Source: Dacryopinax spathularia
Taxonomy: Eukaryota; Basidiomycota; Dacrymycetes; Dacrymycetales; Dacrymycetaceae
Length of the DNA stretch: 64,000 bases
Assembly: GCA_037974965.1 (NCBI GenBank)
Contig: JBBPFI010000005.1
Coordinates: 1,116,001-1,180,000 of the forward strand
Direction: 5' to 3'
The notes under the pieces were generated by a model. The model was given only the letters and a program-made list of their open reading frames with translations. It was not told the DNA's origin and did no database searches. The position numbers and the translations under genes are program-made. Shown piece by piece: positions 10,674-20,645 of the stretch (within the stretch, counting starts at the first letter, position 1; the number at the start of each line of letters is the position of its first letter).

Positions 10674-11872
10674 TCATTTCTTTGCCCCGGGCCTGTGGAC
10701 GATCGTCGGGCTCGCCTGGTTCACGGGCATCACGAACAGCTCGGCGATGTTGATGTGCGGCGGCCTAGCGGCGACCCAGACGATCTCCTCTGCCACGTCT
10801 TTGCCCGTCACTGCGCATATACGTATCAGAATTCACGGAGTCATAGGAGAGCGAGGAAGGAAGGGGACGTACGTGGCTCCAGACCTTCGTATACCTTATC
10901 GGCGGCGGACTTGTCCCCCCTGAACCTGACGACTGAGAATCCAGTCTCGACCAGGCCTAGGTATCTTATCAGTACACACCCACACCACAATCTGAACGAG
11001 AGGAGACGCACCAGGCTGGATCTCCGTCACCCTAATGTTCGTATCCACCACCTCCCTCAGCAGCGACTGCGAGAAAGACCGAACAGCAGCCTTGGTAGCG
11101 CAGTAGATCCCTCCTCCCGCATAAGCCTCACGGCCAGCAACAGATCCGATATTGATTACGTGTCCCGAGTTGCGGGCCTTGAAGTCTGCCGTCGCGGTTG
11201 CGCGTTAATATATGCGCTACAGAGGGAAAGCAGGAGGGAGAGCGCACCCTTGATGAATACTTGGGTCATGCGGATCAGGCCGTAGACGTTTGTCTGGAAC
11301 ATCGCTTCCATGTCCTCATCCTTGATATCGCCGATCTTGTCCACACCCAACACGAAGCCAGCGTTATTCACTATCCATCACACAATCAGCATACACGCAC
11401 AACACACCTCCTCCAGCAAGGAGAGGAAGAGGTCAAGAGCAGACGCACCAAGAATATCGACATCCTGCAGCTCCTTCGGGATCTTCGACTTCAGCCCGTC
11501 CACAGCGGCTTTGTCCGACACATCCATAGAGATAGCCGCGATCTTCCCCCCGGCTTGGACGCCAGCGGCCTTGTGCGCGCTCGCGGCGGCTTCGGCGACG
11601 CTGTTCAGGGCGTCTGGTCGACGAGCGAGGAGGATGAGGTTGGAACCGGCTTTGGCGAAGAGGATGGCTGCTTCCTGTGTGTCGTGTCAGCTTAGGGTGC
11701 GCATATAGGAGGCATTCGGGAGAGTGGGATGTCAGGGTGCAGTAAGAGGAACGGCATGAAGGGTGTTGTGGTGGATAGGATGGAGACGAGAACGTACAGC
11801 ACCAATCCCCCCACTGGCACCCGTGATCAACACCGTCTTATTCTCGAGTCTCTGCGTGCTAAAGATCGACAT
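10674..11872 (-). CDS. Short-chain dehydrogenase, serine 3-dehydrogenase-like (copy 1)
   Basis: Six exons on the minus strand: 11872-11798, 11674-11449, 11370-11248, 11185-11012, 10956-10873, 10810-10674, giving 272 aa. This matches the length of the yeast YMR226C / bacterial YdfG class of NADP-dependent 3-hydroxy acid dehydrogenases. Visible motifs: cofactor loop TGASGGIGA (residues ~17-25), NNAG (~101), catalytic Ser in [14 protein letters not shown], and catalytic YCATKAA, all in proper order. Members oxidise L-serine or L-allo-threonine and other short 3-hydroxy acids with NADP+ (family knowledge); the substrate here is not shown. All five introns have GT donors and AG acceptors and keep frame. 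A tandem paralogue lies directly upstream on the same strand with identical intron positions. Confidence 0.9.
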
Positions 11873-12257
11873 GATGCTCTGATTATTGTTCGAGTAGGCA
11901 ATAGACCTCTTCAGCGTCTGGGTGATATAACTTCGTGGGCGAAAGAGAGCTGTCGGCTGGTTGAGCAGAGAGCGCAGGAGCATGCAGCAGCTGCAGCGGG
12001 TGTGCGTGCTGGAAATATGGGACGAGGGAAGGAAGGAATGTACGGGCTGCTGGTGGAGGTCGGCGATGTTTCCAGCGAGAGTGGGCACGCAATCAGTTGG
12101 TGGTTTGGGTGGGCGTCGGACATCCTCGGTCAGGGTCTCAATTTGGTAACTCCGGGGAATGGCTTGGCATCATCTCCTTGTACACTGTGACCAAAATAAC
12201 TCGTCCTACTCTTACCTGTCTTCATATCCAGGTAGTTCCTCCTGCGCTTGCATCTGT
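11873..12257. promoter_or_regulatory. Spacer between the tandem SDR genes
   Basis: 385 bp separating the stop of the upstream SDR copy from the start of the downstream copy, so it should hold the promoter of copy 1. Short frames here have no conserved pattern. No defined motif recognised. Confidence 0.4.
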
Positions 12258-13355
12258 TCATTTCGTCCCGCTGCGATGAACCATCATAGCACCCGCCTGA
12301 TTCACCGGCAGGACATACACCTCCGCGATATTAACATGCTCTGGTCTGGAAGCAGCCCACAGCACCTCCTCGGCCACGTCTCTACCTGTTACTGCAGCCC
12401 GGTCCCAGCTGGGTGACTCAGACGAGGAAAAAGGACGTACAGGGCTGGAACCCCTCAAACATCTTCTCCGCCGCAGCCTGATCACCATGAAACCTCGTCA
12501 CAGCAAAGCCCGTTTCAACCAGTCCTGCAAACTCGTCTCGTCAATAGTCACCTCTCCACCATACTCTCGAAGAACTTGCCAGGCTGTATTTCGGTGACTC
12601 GTATAGGCGTATTCACCAATTCTTTCAACAGAGTTTGCGTGAAAGACCGCTCGGCCGCTTTGGTCGCGCAGTAGATCGATCCCCCTGCGTAAGATTCTCT
12701 GCCTGCTACAGAGCCGATGTTGATGATATGGCCCCGGTTGCGGGACTTGAAGTCTGTTGAGACGGTTAAGCTTTGCCCACCAGGCGGAGGTACAGGGCGA
12801 GAGACAAAATCAAAGACGTACCGCGTACAAACAACTGCGTGAGTCGGATCATCCCATACACGTTCGTCTCGAAGATCGCCGTCATCTCCTTATCGTCTAC
12901 ATCGCCGATCCTATCCAGTCCGATCCGAACCCAGCGTTGTTGACTAGCGTCACCGACAAACATCAACACTGCAGGCCGATGGGCGAGTGAGGTGCATACC
13001 GAGGATGTCGACCTCTGCCAGTTCCGACGGGAGACGACCTTTCAGCCCATCGATAGCCGCTTTGTCTGAGATGTCGAGTACGAGGGGCAGTATCTTCCCG
13101 CCGATTTGCACTCCGCTTGCGTGGTGTGCGGCTCGAACAGCAGCAGCGACCGCCTGGAGCTTGTCCGCCCTGCGCGCGGTGAGGATCACGTTCGCCCCTG
13201 CCTGAGCGAAGAGAATCGCTGTTTCCTGTCATACATCTTGCGCTCAGTTTTGTATTGTATAATAGATGGAAGAGGCTTACAGCACCGATCCCGCTGCTTG
13301 CGCCGGTGATGAGCACGACTTTGTTCTGTACGCGATGCGCAGTGAGGACGGACAT
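12258..13355 (-). pseudogene. Short-chain dehydrogenase copy 2, frameshifted
   Basis: Six exons at the same positions as copy 1: 13355-13281, 13225-13000, 12943-12822, 12753-12580, 12524-12441, 12391-12258. Exons 1, 2, 4 and 5 have lengths identical to copy 1 (75, 226, 174, 84). Exon 3 is 122 nt instead of 123: one base is missing around 12920-12928, just after the NNAG motif, so the downstream frame (LDRIGDVDDKEM) is out of register. Motifs either side are intact: [34 protein letters not shown]. Intron 4 uses a GC donor (GCAAGT...TTGCAG) where copy 1 has GTGCGT. Introns are also shorter (55, 56, 55 nt). Either a recently disabled gene or a one-base sequencing error; the sequence alone cannot separate these. 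Confidence 0.75.
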
Positions 13356-13666
13356 GATATCGATGAACGCGTGTGCGTGTCGTAAGCATGATGGTAAGCA
13401 TAGCGGCCTCTTATATCAGCTTGTCGGCAGGACGCTCGGATGGAACAGTCGTATGGAGCAATTCAACCAAGCTGGTAGATGCGATCCGTTGTATGTATCG
13501 ACCAGGAGAAGCGTCCGGGCGACTTTCCCGTGAGCGGCTCTGTTGGTCGGAGGAGGAGAGAATCGCATGCTTGCGTTCGGCGTTATGACTGGAATGTTAC
13601 GCGTCATCGGCGATATGGCGCTGTAAATGCGGAGGGTTTCACAGTTTCGCGACTCATCAAAAGACC
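13356..13666. promoter_or_regulatory. Divergent upstream region, SDR copy 2 / F-box-like copy 1
   Basis: 311 bp between the minus-strand SDR start and the plus-strand F-box-like start. Should contain both promoters. No recognised motif. Confidence 0.4.
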
Positions 13667-14548
13667 ATGACGACGACCACTACAACAACGACAACGCTCA
13701 ACCGCGACATCTACGACCTTATTATCGAAGAGGTCATTGGTCAGCTCAACCATTATCGTACGAAGGAGCTCGTCGACTTTGCCCATCGGTTGCGGCTTGT
13801 CGATCGAGCTTCCGACAAACGGCTCTCTCGCATCACCTCTCGCTACCTGTACGTACCTTCGGACAAGGCACTACAGAAACTTGTTCTTGCCAACGTCCCC
13901 GGGTGGGAGAAGCATGAATGGGTCACCATTCGACGTGACGGGACAGACGACGCGGCATTCGAGGGGTTCCTTTCGGCGTACCGAAAATCCGAGTCCCTAG
14001 TGCGGCTCGTGCTCGACCTTCGGAATCTCTTCCAGGCAGAACTCCAGAGGTTTTACCGGCTTCCTTTATGCCCTGCCTCGGTCCATGAACTTCTCATGTT
14101 GCCCTATCCTCACCCAGGTGACGAATGGAACGCCACAAACCTGCTCGATTCCTTTCTTTGGAATGGCTCAGACGTACACGATCTCAAGCTAGCCATCTCC
14201 GTTATACCAAACTACTTTGGCCTTGTCGACCCTCCCTGCCATGCAACGATTGCTATTTTTATCCGCCCTCAGGTAGGGCTTTACGGGATAGGCCGGCTTA
14301 TCAGATTCGCAAATCGCTTCGCGAAAGGATGTCTCCTGCGTGTCACGTTCTCCAACATTTCGCCCTGCGAATACCCCGGTGGGATGAAGGAGCACCTCAT
14401 GCTCAGCGCCCTCGAGAGCGAGCGTCTGGAAGTGGAAGAAGTGAGCCCGCCCGATGAAGGAGGGTATTCGTTCGACTGGTTTTCGGGGCGGGTGCTGGAT
14501 GGCACAATATGGACAGTTCCGAGTCGGCCGTTAAGCATAGAAGGGTAG
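13667..14548 (+). CDS. F-box-like tandem family protein, copy 1
   Basis: Single exon, 293 aa. It opens with a run of nine threonines encoded by an ACN repeat, then LNRDIYDLIIEEVI, HYRTKELVDFAHRLRLVD, and RYLYVPS. This N-terminal ~60 residue segment has the helix pattern of a degenerate F-box (inference; no perfect match to the LPxE form). The rest alternates LVRLVLDLRN, DLKLAISVIPNYFG, RFAKGCLLRVTF and ends DGTIWTVPSRPLSIEG. Copies 2 and 3 downstream share the whole layout, including the terminal DGxIWTxxS motif. Function unknown; lineage-specific expansion typical of fungal F-box families. Confidence 0.8.
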   Translation: MTTTTTTTTTLNRDIYDLIIEEVIGQLNHYRTKELVDFAHRLRLVDRASDKRLSRITSRYLYVPSDKALQKLVLANVPGWEKHEWVTIRRDGTDDAAFEGFLSAYRKSESLVRLVLDLRNLFQAELQRFYRLPLCPASVHELLMLPYPHPGDEWNATNLLDSFLWNGSDVHDLKLAISVIPNYFGLVDPPCHATIAIFIRPQVGLYGIGRLIRFANRFAKGCLLRVTFSNISPCEYPGGMKEHLMLSALESERLEVEEVSPPDEGGYSFDWFSGRVLDGTIWTVPSRPLSIEG

Positions 14549-14897
14549 CGATAGGTGCGCGTTAGTCTGGCGTGTCATATTCTAACGCTCACGAATGATT
14601 ACCGGCGCTGAATCGGCCCTTGATAGCTATGTATGGAAGATCGACACCAGGTTTGTGGCAGCCTACCATGCACGATCGCAGAGTTTTTCATGCAGTGTTC
14701 TTGGCCCTCTTAAAGGGAAGATCGCGTATCGTCCTGTCGCGACATTCATTACGACCAAATCCAGCTCATGCAGGAGACTACGAGCGATATTCGCTCCATA
14801 TTGAGTCCTGCGTCACGCGCTCCATCAATCTGCCTCATGGCAGAACACGTGCAGAGAAGCCTTCACTGGCCTCACCCCTTCAGGCTGGCAGGGGCCC
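14549..14897. other. Spacer between F-box-like copies 1 and 2
   Basis: 349 bp; short frames only. Presumed terminator of copy 1 and promoter of copy 2. Nothing distinctive seen. Confidence 0.35.
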
Positions 14898-15797
14898 ATG
14901 CGTGCTGTCCCTCTAACGCAGACGATCAAATTGACGACCCCCGCTCTGAATGCCGACGTCCTCAACTGCATCTTGGATTTTGTCATTGACGATCTCGCTC
15001 CGTATCACACCAAGGAACGCATTGATACGACATACCGACTTCGGCTTGTCTGTCGCACATTCGATCGAAGGCTGGCACCGACTGCCCGGAAGAACCTCGA
15101 CGTACCGACGTACGAACATCTTAACCGACTGTTCGAAGCGGAGATTCCAAACTGGAGAGACCACGAATGGATCCGACTTTGCAGCTATAACGGTCCCAAA
15201 ACTGCCGCCCTTCTGGACCTGTTCATGGCTGGCTATCTCAACTCGAAGTGCCTGGGAACGCTCATACTGGACCTATACGTAGACGACTATCGGGACTTCC
15301 ACGTTCAAGAGCGTCTATGCTTCCCCACGTTGCCAGGGAGCGTCAAGACTCTTACCGTCCTCCATCGCGTGGGGACAGCCCTAATGGACGATGAGGTCCC
15401 AGCGTACTGCCAATTCCTAGACTCCTTCCTGTCGAACGGCGATCACCTCAAGCTAGCATTCCACAGCATACCTGCCTACCGGAGGTCCGCCAGGCCCTCT
15501 GGCAAAGGTACTTTTGCCCTATTCTTCGGGATGCGGACCGAACACTACGACTTCGACTACCTTGGGGACCTTGCGCGGAAATTTCCTCAGGGATGCGACA
15601 TACGCGTGATTTTGGAGGACGATCCGGAGTGGCCCGAGAGTCTTCTGATTTTCCGCCGATGGCTACTCAGGGAGTCGTCCGAGAAAGTTGTATTCGAGGA
15701 GATTCATGTCCCTGCCGGTTCTGAGCGAAAATGGTTTATGAACGCAGTGATCGATGGGACGATCTGGACACCGCCGTCCAAGCCGATGACTGTGTAG
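14898..15797 (+). CDS. F-box-like tandem family protein, copy 2
   Basis: Single exon, 299 aa, starting MRAVPLTQTIKLTTPALNAD. Colinear with copy 1: VLNCILDFVIDDLAPYHTKE, TYRLRLVCRTFDRRLAP, LDVPTYEHLNRLFEAEIPNW, LILDLYVDDY, HLKLAFHSIPAYRR, FPQGCDIRVILEDD, and the end DGTIWTPPSKPMTV. Intact. Similarity to copy 1 is obvious but diverged, so the duplication is not very recent. Same strand and same order suggest unequal crossing over. Role unknown; SCF adaptor function is only inferred from the weak F-box pattern. Confidence 0.8.
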   Translation: MRAVPLTQTIKLTTPALNADVLNCILDFVIDDLAPYHTKERIDTTYRLRLVCRTFDRRLAPTARKNLDVPTYEHLNRLFEAEIPNWRDHEWIRLCSYNGPKTAALLDLFMAGYLNSKCLGTLILDLYVDDYRDFHVQERLCFPTLPGSVKTLTVLHRVGTALMDDEVPAYCQFLDSFLSNGDHLKLAFHSIPAYRRSARPSGKGTFALFFGMRTEHYDFDYLGDLARKFPQGCDIRVILEDDPEWPESLLIFRRWLLRESSEKVVFEEIHVPAGSERKWFMNAVIDGTIWTPPSKPMTV

Positions 15798-16299
15798 CGC
15801 CAGGCGCACTCAGATACTTATTGTACCCGTAGGCGTTTGTGATGTCGATGTTGTGATGACACACCTTCCACAATTGACCACCTCTCTCCTTCTGACGAAA
15901 CCAGGAACCCTCTCGACCTCATCCGCCGACCGGCGACACCTGAACTCTTTTATCATAACTTTGGTACGGCTGTCTCGGCGCATCAATTCACCCTGAAGAA
16001 GTATCCAAGAGGAATAGCACTAGTACGAAACCCATTCTCTGTTGGAGACCGCTCTCTTCCACTGTTTATTCGTCGTGGTCATCGCGCAGCTCCATCGTTC
16101 TAATCAAACAGACATCCTCTTTGTATGTACAGCGACTGAGGCCGAGCAGCCCTTTCTTTACAGGGAATGTCCCTGCCTGCACCGCCTTTCAATACCATGT
16201 GACTCCTTGCTCCGACTCATCGTTACCCTGCACAGTCCGCTATCATCCGTCCTCCCGCCTTGCTAGCTCTTTCAGTGAAACCTCTTGCAGAGCGACACT
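15798..16299. other. Spacer between F-box-like copies 2 and 3
   Basis: About 500 bp with no supported gene; short overlapping frames only. Likely 3' end of copy 2 and promoter of copy 3. Confidence 0.35.
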
Positions 16300-16596
16300 A
16301 TGTCAACCCGAAACTTCAGTGTCGACGTTCTTCACTGCATATTGGACGTCATTATCAAAGAGCTCAATCAACAACACACCAAAGCGCAAATCGACATAGT
16401 ACATCGATTACGACTGGTGAATCGCCTATTCAACCAGCGGCTTGCCCCAGTCGTCCGCAAGTATCTCGATGTTCCGTCGCACGACCATCTACTCCGACTC
16501 CTTCAAGCCGGAGTGCCGAACTGGGAATCCCACAAATGGGTCCGTCTGCAGAACAGAAACTTATGGGCCGCGCGCCACTTCAAGAAGCTTTTTCAA

Positions 16597-16630
16597 GTGT
16601 ACCGACACTCCGATCGGAGTGTCGGTACAC
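16597..16630. repeat. Perfect 34 bp palindrome at the insertion edge
   Basis: The arm GTGTACCGACACTCCGA (16597-16613) is followed immediately by its exact reverse complement (16614-16630). The left arm is host coding sequence, matched in copy 1; the right arm begins the inserted DNA. The whole could form a 17-bp hairpin with no loop. Confidence 0.95.
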
Positions 16631-17303
16631 ACTGAATATCAGTGTGCCGAATAAGTGGTCCAAGCGCTGGTTACCAGTATGCAAAGCACTGTGTTCTCAG
16701 CGCAAATCTGCACTGATATTCAGTGTAAAATGAACGATTTCAGTGTCATATTGCACTGATAGTCAGTGGATTAGACACGGGTTGTCATTGTGTTTTTTGC
16801 TGATCCACTATCAGCGTTCAGAGCACTTATATACACATAGTATTTTCATTATTAGTATAGATATAAGCCACAGCACAAGACATATAAGCAAACGGAAATG
16901 TATTGTAGGTGTGTTAGAATCGCGGGGGATACTAAGCTTGCTCTGGCTGACACTGCTTTGCGGAGCGCAAGGTCTCTATGCAGTTTGTTAGCATAGAAAA
17001 GTAAGGCATACATGGAGTATGCGCACCAGTCTTCCTGAACACCAAATATCGGATCCTGTTGCAGAAATGAGCTGAGAATATGCAAATATATGCGCATATA
17101 CGTACCTGCGGACCGGAAAGGTGGTGGTTAGAGGAAGCAAGCACGCTGCAGAAGGACCCTTGGAGCAAGACTTACGCATAATCCAATGTGCACACTGACC
17201 CTCGAGCCAATCCCTTAAGTTGGCTCATGGAAGGCAGTCAGTGCGATACACACGGAAACACTGACAATCAGCAGTAAACTCGCTGCCTATCAGTGACACT
17301 GCG
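16614..17303. mobile_element. Non-autonomous insertion (MITE-like) inside F-box-like copy 3
   Basis: About 690 bp, more AT-rich than its surroundings and without a coding frame. Boundaries come from comparison with intact copies 1 and 2. Near-identical 9-mers lie at the two edges, GACACTCCG (16604-16612) and GACACTGCG (17295-17303), one mismatch apart; this fits an aged 9-bp target-site duplication, the size typical of Mutator-like elements (family knowledge). Both ends are dense in CACTGA..TCAGTG palindromes: 16630-16645, 16711-16725, 16755-16769, and near 17258-17298. Clear long terminal inverted repeats were not found, so superfamily is uncertain. Confidence 0.6.
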
Positions 17304-17928
17304 GTCCCTAGTGCGAGTGCCTAACTCGTGTCGTGTTCGATCTGCGCGAGGCGCGCTCGGTAGGCAACGGATATCCAGAAGACATGATGCGGTTCTTGCC
17401 CTTCCCCGGTATGGTTGCCGAGTTGGCTGTGCTACTGCCAATCGACGTCGCCTACATGGACGAAGAGAACCCGGAGGAGTTTGGCTTCATGGATTGCTTC
17501 TTCACGAACGGGAACGACGTAAAGCTGGCCTTTTGCGGTATCCCGGTCTACGACAGGCCGATTTACCCGACGGGTCGAGGAACATTTTCCCTCTTCCTAC
17601 TCAGAAACGCGCGAGTACACGATTTTCCCTGGCTCGGCAATTTCGCGCGGAAATTCCCCGCTGGCTGCCTTATACGGGTGACTTTCGCGTCGATCCCACA
17701 GTCTCTCTTCGCCGATTTCGCCGATTTCGCCCTCGAGCTCGCTTTCTGCAAAGAAGTCCTCTTGCGCGAAGCCAGTGAAAAGGTTACGAGCGAAGAGGTG
17801 GTGCCGCAGCATGGGGAGGCAGCAACTCTGGACTGGTTCGCGAATCGTGTCGCCGACGGGTCGATCTGGACCATCAAGAGCAGGACAATGACCATATAGC
17901 ATACAAGATAATCATGTATTTCCGTACT

Positions 17929-19728
17929 CTATAAACCAGCCATAACGCCCTGCCCATCCACCTCATCAGCACCCTCAACCCCCTCCTCGCCCTCTTCTTC
18001 CCTGAACGCGACTTCCTCCCTCCCGACCTCACGAATGAAGCCGTCTTTCTTCTCCCACCCTGGGGTCGACCGACCAGGAGGAGGCACGTAGGAGTCGACT
18101 GTCGCTCGGAGGTATTGGAGTATGGGGGTGCGGACCCAGCTGGGAGCATGTAGTCAGTATACACTGGTGACAAAGCACGAAGATTCGAAATGGAGAAGGT
18201 TAGGTTGAGGAGGTAAGTACTCACCGTCTGGGTGGGCTACCCCCACCCTCAAACCACCCCAAATGTCCCCCACCCCTCGTCACTCCCAGCACACACCACT
18301 CGCTCGCCTTCACGTCCTCGATCGGCAGATGATTCCCCATGATGATTGGGTCGTCGTCCGCATTCAACGCTAGAAAGGGAACGCGGATCTTGGGCGGATG
18401 ATGGTGGCATGATGCCCAGGTGTAGTATGCGTCTGCGGTCGGGAATGGGAAAGGGGGCGAGGGGCCGCCGAGGTGTCGTGTCTAGTCATTTACAGGCCCC
18501 TGGTCAGCACAATGCCTGGTGACAGGAGAAGAAGGAGAGGAAGACGCACGACATAGGTGTCGACCGTCTTGAGTGTTGGTGCGCGGAGCGAGAAGAGCGT
18601 CTTGATGTCCTCCTCTACTGCCTTTCCCCTTGGGTAGGCAAGGATCTGGGGCAAATGATGCTGCACAATCTTGGCGAGGTTGGAGCCCATAGCACGGGAG
18701 TAGGTGTTCCGGATAAAGACGTTCTCTTCCAGTCTGAGCGCATATATTTAGCATACCTCCGAGGAGCGATGGAAACGGAGAGGGGGCTGTACCGTTTACT
18801 GTTCGCGACTAGGTCCCACGGACATCCGAGCACTATTCCCGCTCGCAGACGACTCGCTTCCCCCTCTTCGCCGAGGTATCGAGTCAATACACATGCACCC
18901 AGGGAGAACCCAACGCCGACCATTGGTGATCCTGGGAATCGGGTGGACAAGTAGAGCAACGCCGTGCGCAGGTCATGCGTGTTCCCCGCCGAATATAGTT
19001 GAGAGTTTGTAAGGCGCGACCCACCGCCTGGGATCCCCCGCGCACGTCAGCATCGGAATTCAGCAGCATTTAAGGAGGAAGGCGTACATCCTCGGAAATT
19101 GCAAACCACCCCTCTCCAGCCCAGCCCGCCTTCTTCCTTTGGCCCAACGACCTCCGCAAGCACGTCCCGCACGTAACTCTCGTGTGACCCTCCGGCCAGG
19201 CCGTGGCATACCACGACTGTGGGCGTTTCGGGCGGTAGGGAGGGCGAACCGGCTATGTCCATCGCTATTGAGCCGCTGTCTGGAAAGGTGAGGAGTTTCC
19301 TACATCGCACAGGATCAGGGGCGGAGCGCGGAGAGGGGGATGGGGGGACGGGACAAACCGAGTGTAGTGGATGGGATTCACTTTGGTGAAGTCCCCGATG
19401 ACGCAGTAGACTGTTTGCAGATGTCCTCTGTTTGGTCGTCAGCCTGGCTCATTTGAATGATAGGTATGGCGGAAGAAGCGTACCCCGGTAACCACCAAGT
19501 CGGCCTGAACGGCTCTTTCAACGCCGGAACATGCTCCTCCACAAACGCTCGTATTGAGAGCTTCTGCTTGTCCGTCGTCCCATTCTCAGCATGTCCGTTC
19601 GCCGTCCCGTTCACAATGCCATTCGCAGCTCGCTTCGAAGGAGGGCGCACGTCGATATATGCAGGTGAGTCGGGGAACCAGAGGGTCGAGGGCCGTACGC
19701 CGAACAAGAACGAGATGAATGCGCCCAT
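17929..19728 (-). CDS. Alpha/beta hydrolase, ABHD1/3 (YheT) type
   Basis: Seven or so exons on the minus strand, starting MGAFISFLFGVRP and ending VMAGL. The family signature WLPGGHLQT is formed exactly across intron 1 (exon 1 ends 19484, exon 2 starts 19427). Then VVVCHGLAGGSHESYV (oxyanion region), NFRGCGGS, nucleophile GFSLGA, ADDDP (catalytic Asp) and GGGHLGW (catalytic His), all in order. About 460-480 aa. Yeast relatives (Eht1, Eeb1, YMR210W) are acyl-CoA:ethanol acyltransferases or monoacylglycerol/ester hydrolases (family knowledge); the substrate here is not determinable. A hydrophobic N-terminal helix could anchor it to a membrane. Convergent with the split F-box copy: 30 bp separate their stops. 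Confidence 0.87.
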
Positions 19729-19998
19729 CTTCGTGCCTGTCTTTCTTGGGGTGAGGAGACGGAGGCTAGAGGAGAAGAGGGAGCGAATGTTGAGCTTCTA
19801 GATTAGGTGTCCGTTTACGTATATGTAGCTTCTAGGTTGAGAGATGGTGATTGATGAAAGGCGATGAAGATCTTTCGGTCGTAATACAGGAGGCTTGTGA
19901 ATGCAGATAATCTAGCCGGAGTGGATTGATGAGATCTGAGATTGCCGGACGTTGATGTCTAAAGGGTCTAATGTCGCCGAGGGGTTATTATGGTAGCT

Positions 19999-20184
19999 CT
20001 AGACGATAAGGAAGGTGAGAAAGATGATGAAGGCAAGGGCTAAGACGGTGAGCAGGTTTGATGTCCGGTTTTTTTGCTCGATGTATGCGCTTGGCTGCGC
20101 GACGCCGACGACGCAGGGGACCGTGTCGTCCGACGTCATCCGGCAATTCACCCACCGGCGACCAGGCAGCCATAACCGAGACAT
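19999..20184 (-). CDS. Small tail-anchored membrane protein (possible)
   Basis: 61 aa frame, or 46 aa if it starts at the internal MTSDDT. It ends with SNLLTVLALAFIIFLTFLIV, a strong hydrophobic helix right at the C-terminus, preceded by a polar segment (PSAYIEQKNRTS). That layout fits a tail-anchored or single-pass small membrane protein. No family recognised. An upstream exon is possible. Its isolation between two clear genes supports a real gene, but length makes chance possible. Confidence 0.4.
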   Translation of the reverse strand: MSRLWLPGRRWVNCRMTSDDTVPCVVGVAQPSAYIEQKNRTSNLLTVLALAFIIFLTFLIV

Positions 20185-20645
20185 TTTTGCAGCCTTTCAC
20201 CTTCACCGTCTGCTGCTCTTCATGCTCGTCTTACCTCATGTACTCGTGCGCTCGAAGAGAAGGACGATTGACTAGTGTTGCTGCTGTGAATCTGATTGAC
20301 TGCGACGTACTCCAGGCGCAACGCCTATCAGGCGGTAGACTTGACCTCGTCTCCTTGCAATATGGCCACACGAGCCAAGCTGAAAACACATGTATCAGCT
20401 GTCGCTCTTGTCGTTATGCCCTAAAAAAAAAGAACGTGTCCCTGGACAAAGCCATCGCATGAGTCTAATCAAGACGACATTGGAGCGGGAGGGAGAGCCG
20501 GCGGGGCCTGCACTAGTTCAGGGCAGGTCCTGCGCACGGACCTGACGTGACTCCCAATAATACACAACGACTTTGCCTCTTCTCCAAGCTCGAGCTTTCT
20601 TGGACTTGGACTTTGATTCTATTTGCTTGATTCAGTTCATCGACA
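20185..20645. promoter_or_regulatory. Divergent upstream region
   Basis: About 460 bp between the small membrane protein and the acidic protein starting at 20646. Includes a short A-run near 20424. Expected to hold both promoters; no motif recognised. Confidence 0.35.

Larger units (their letters stand above)
16300..17899 (+). pseudogene. F-box-like copy 3, split by an insertion
   Basis: The 5' part (16300-16613) encodes MSTRNFSVDVLHCILDVI, HRLRLVNRLFNQRLAP, LDVPSHDHLLRLLQAG up to FQVYRHSD, colinear with copies 1 and 2. The 3' part (from about 17304, clear frame from 17327 to 17899) resumes with VVFDLREARS and continues through DVKLAFCGIPVYDR and FPAGCLIRVTF to DGSIWTIKSRTMTI. About 690 bp of foreign sequence separates the two, so the reading frame stops shortly inside the insert. 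Alignment to copy 1 puts the break between the codons matching its KSE and SLVR residues. A small in-frame direct repeat (FADFADFA) occurs near 17716. No evidence that the insert is spliced out. Confidence 0.82.
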
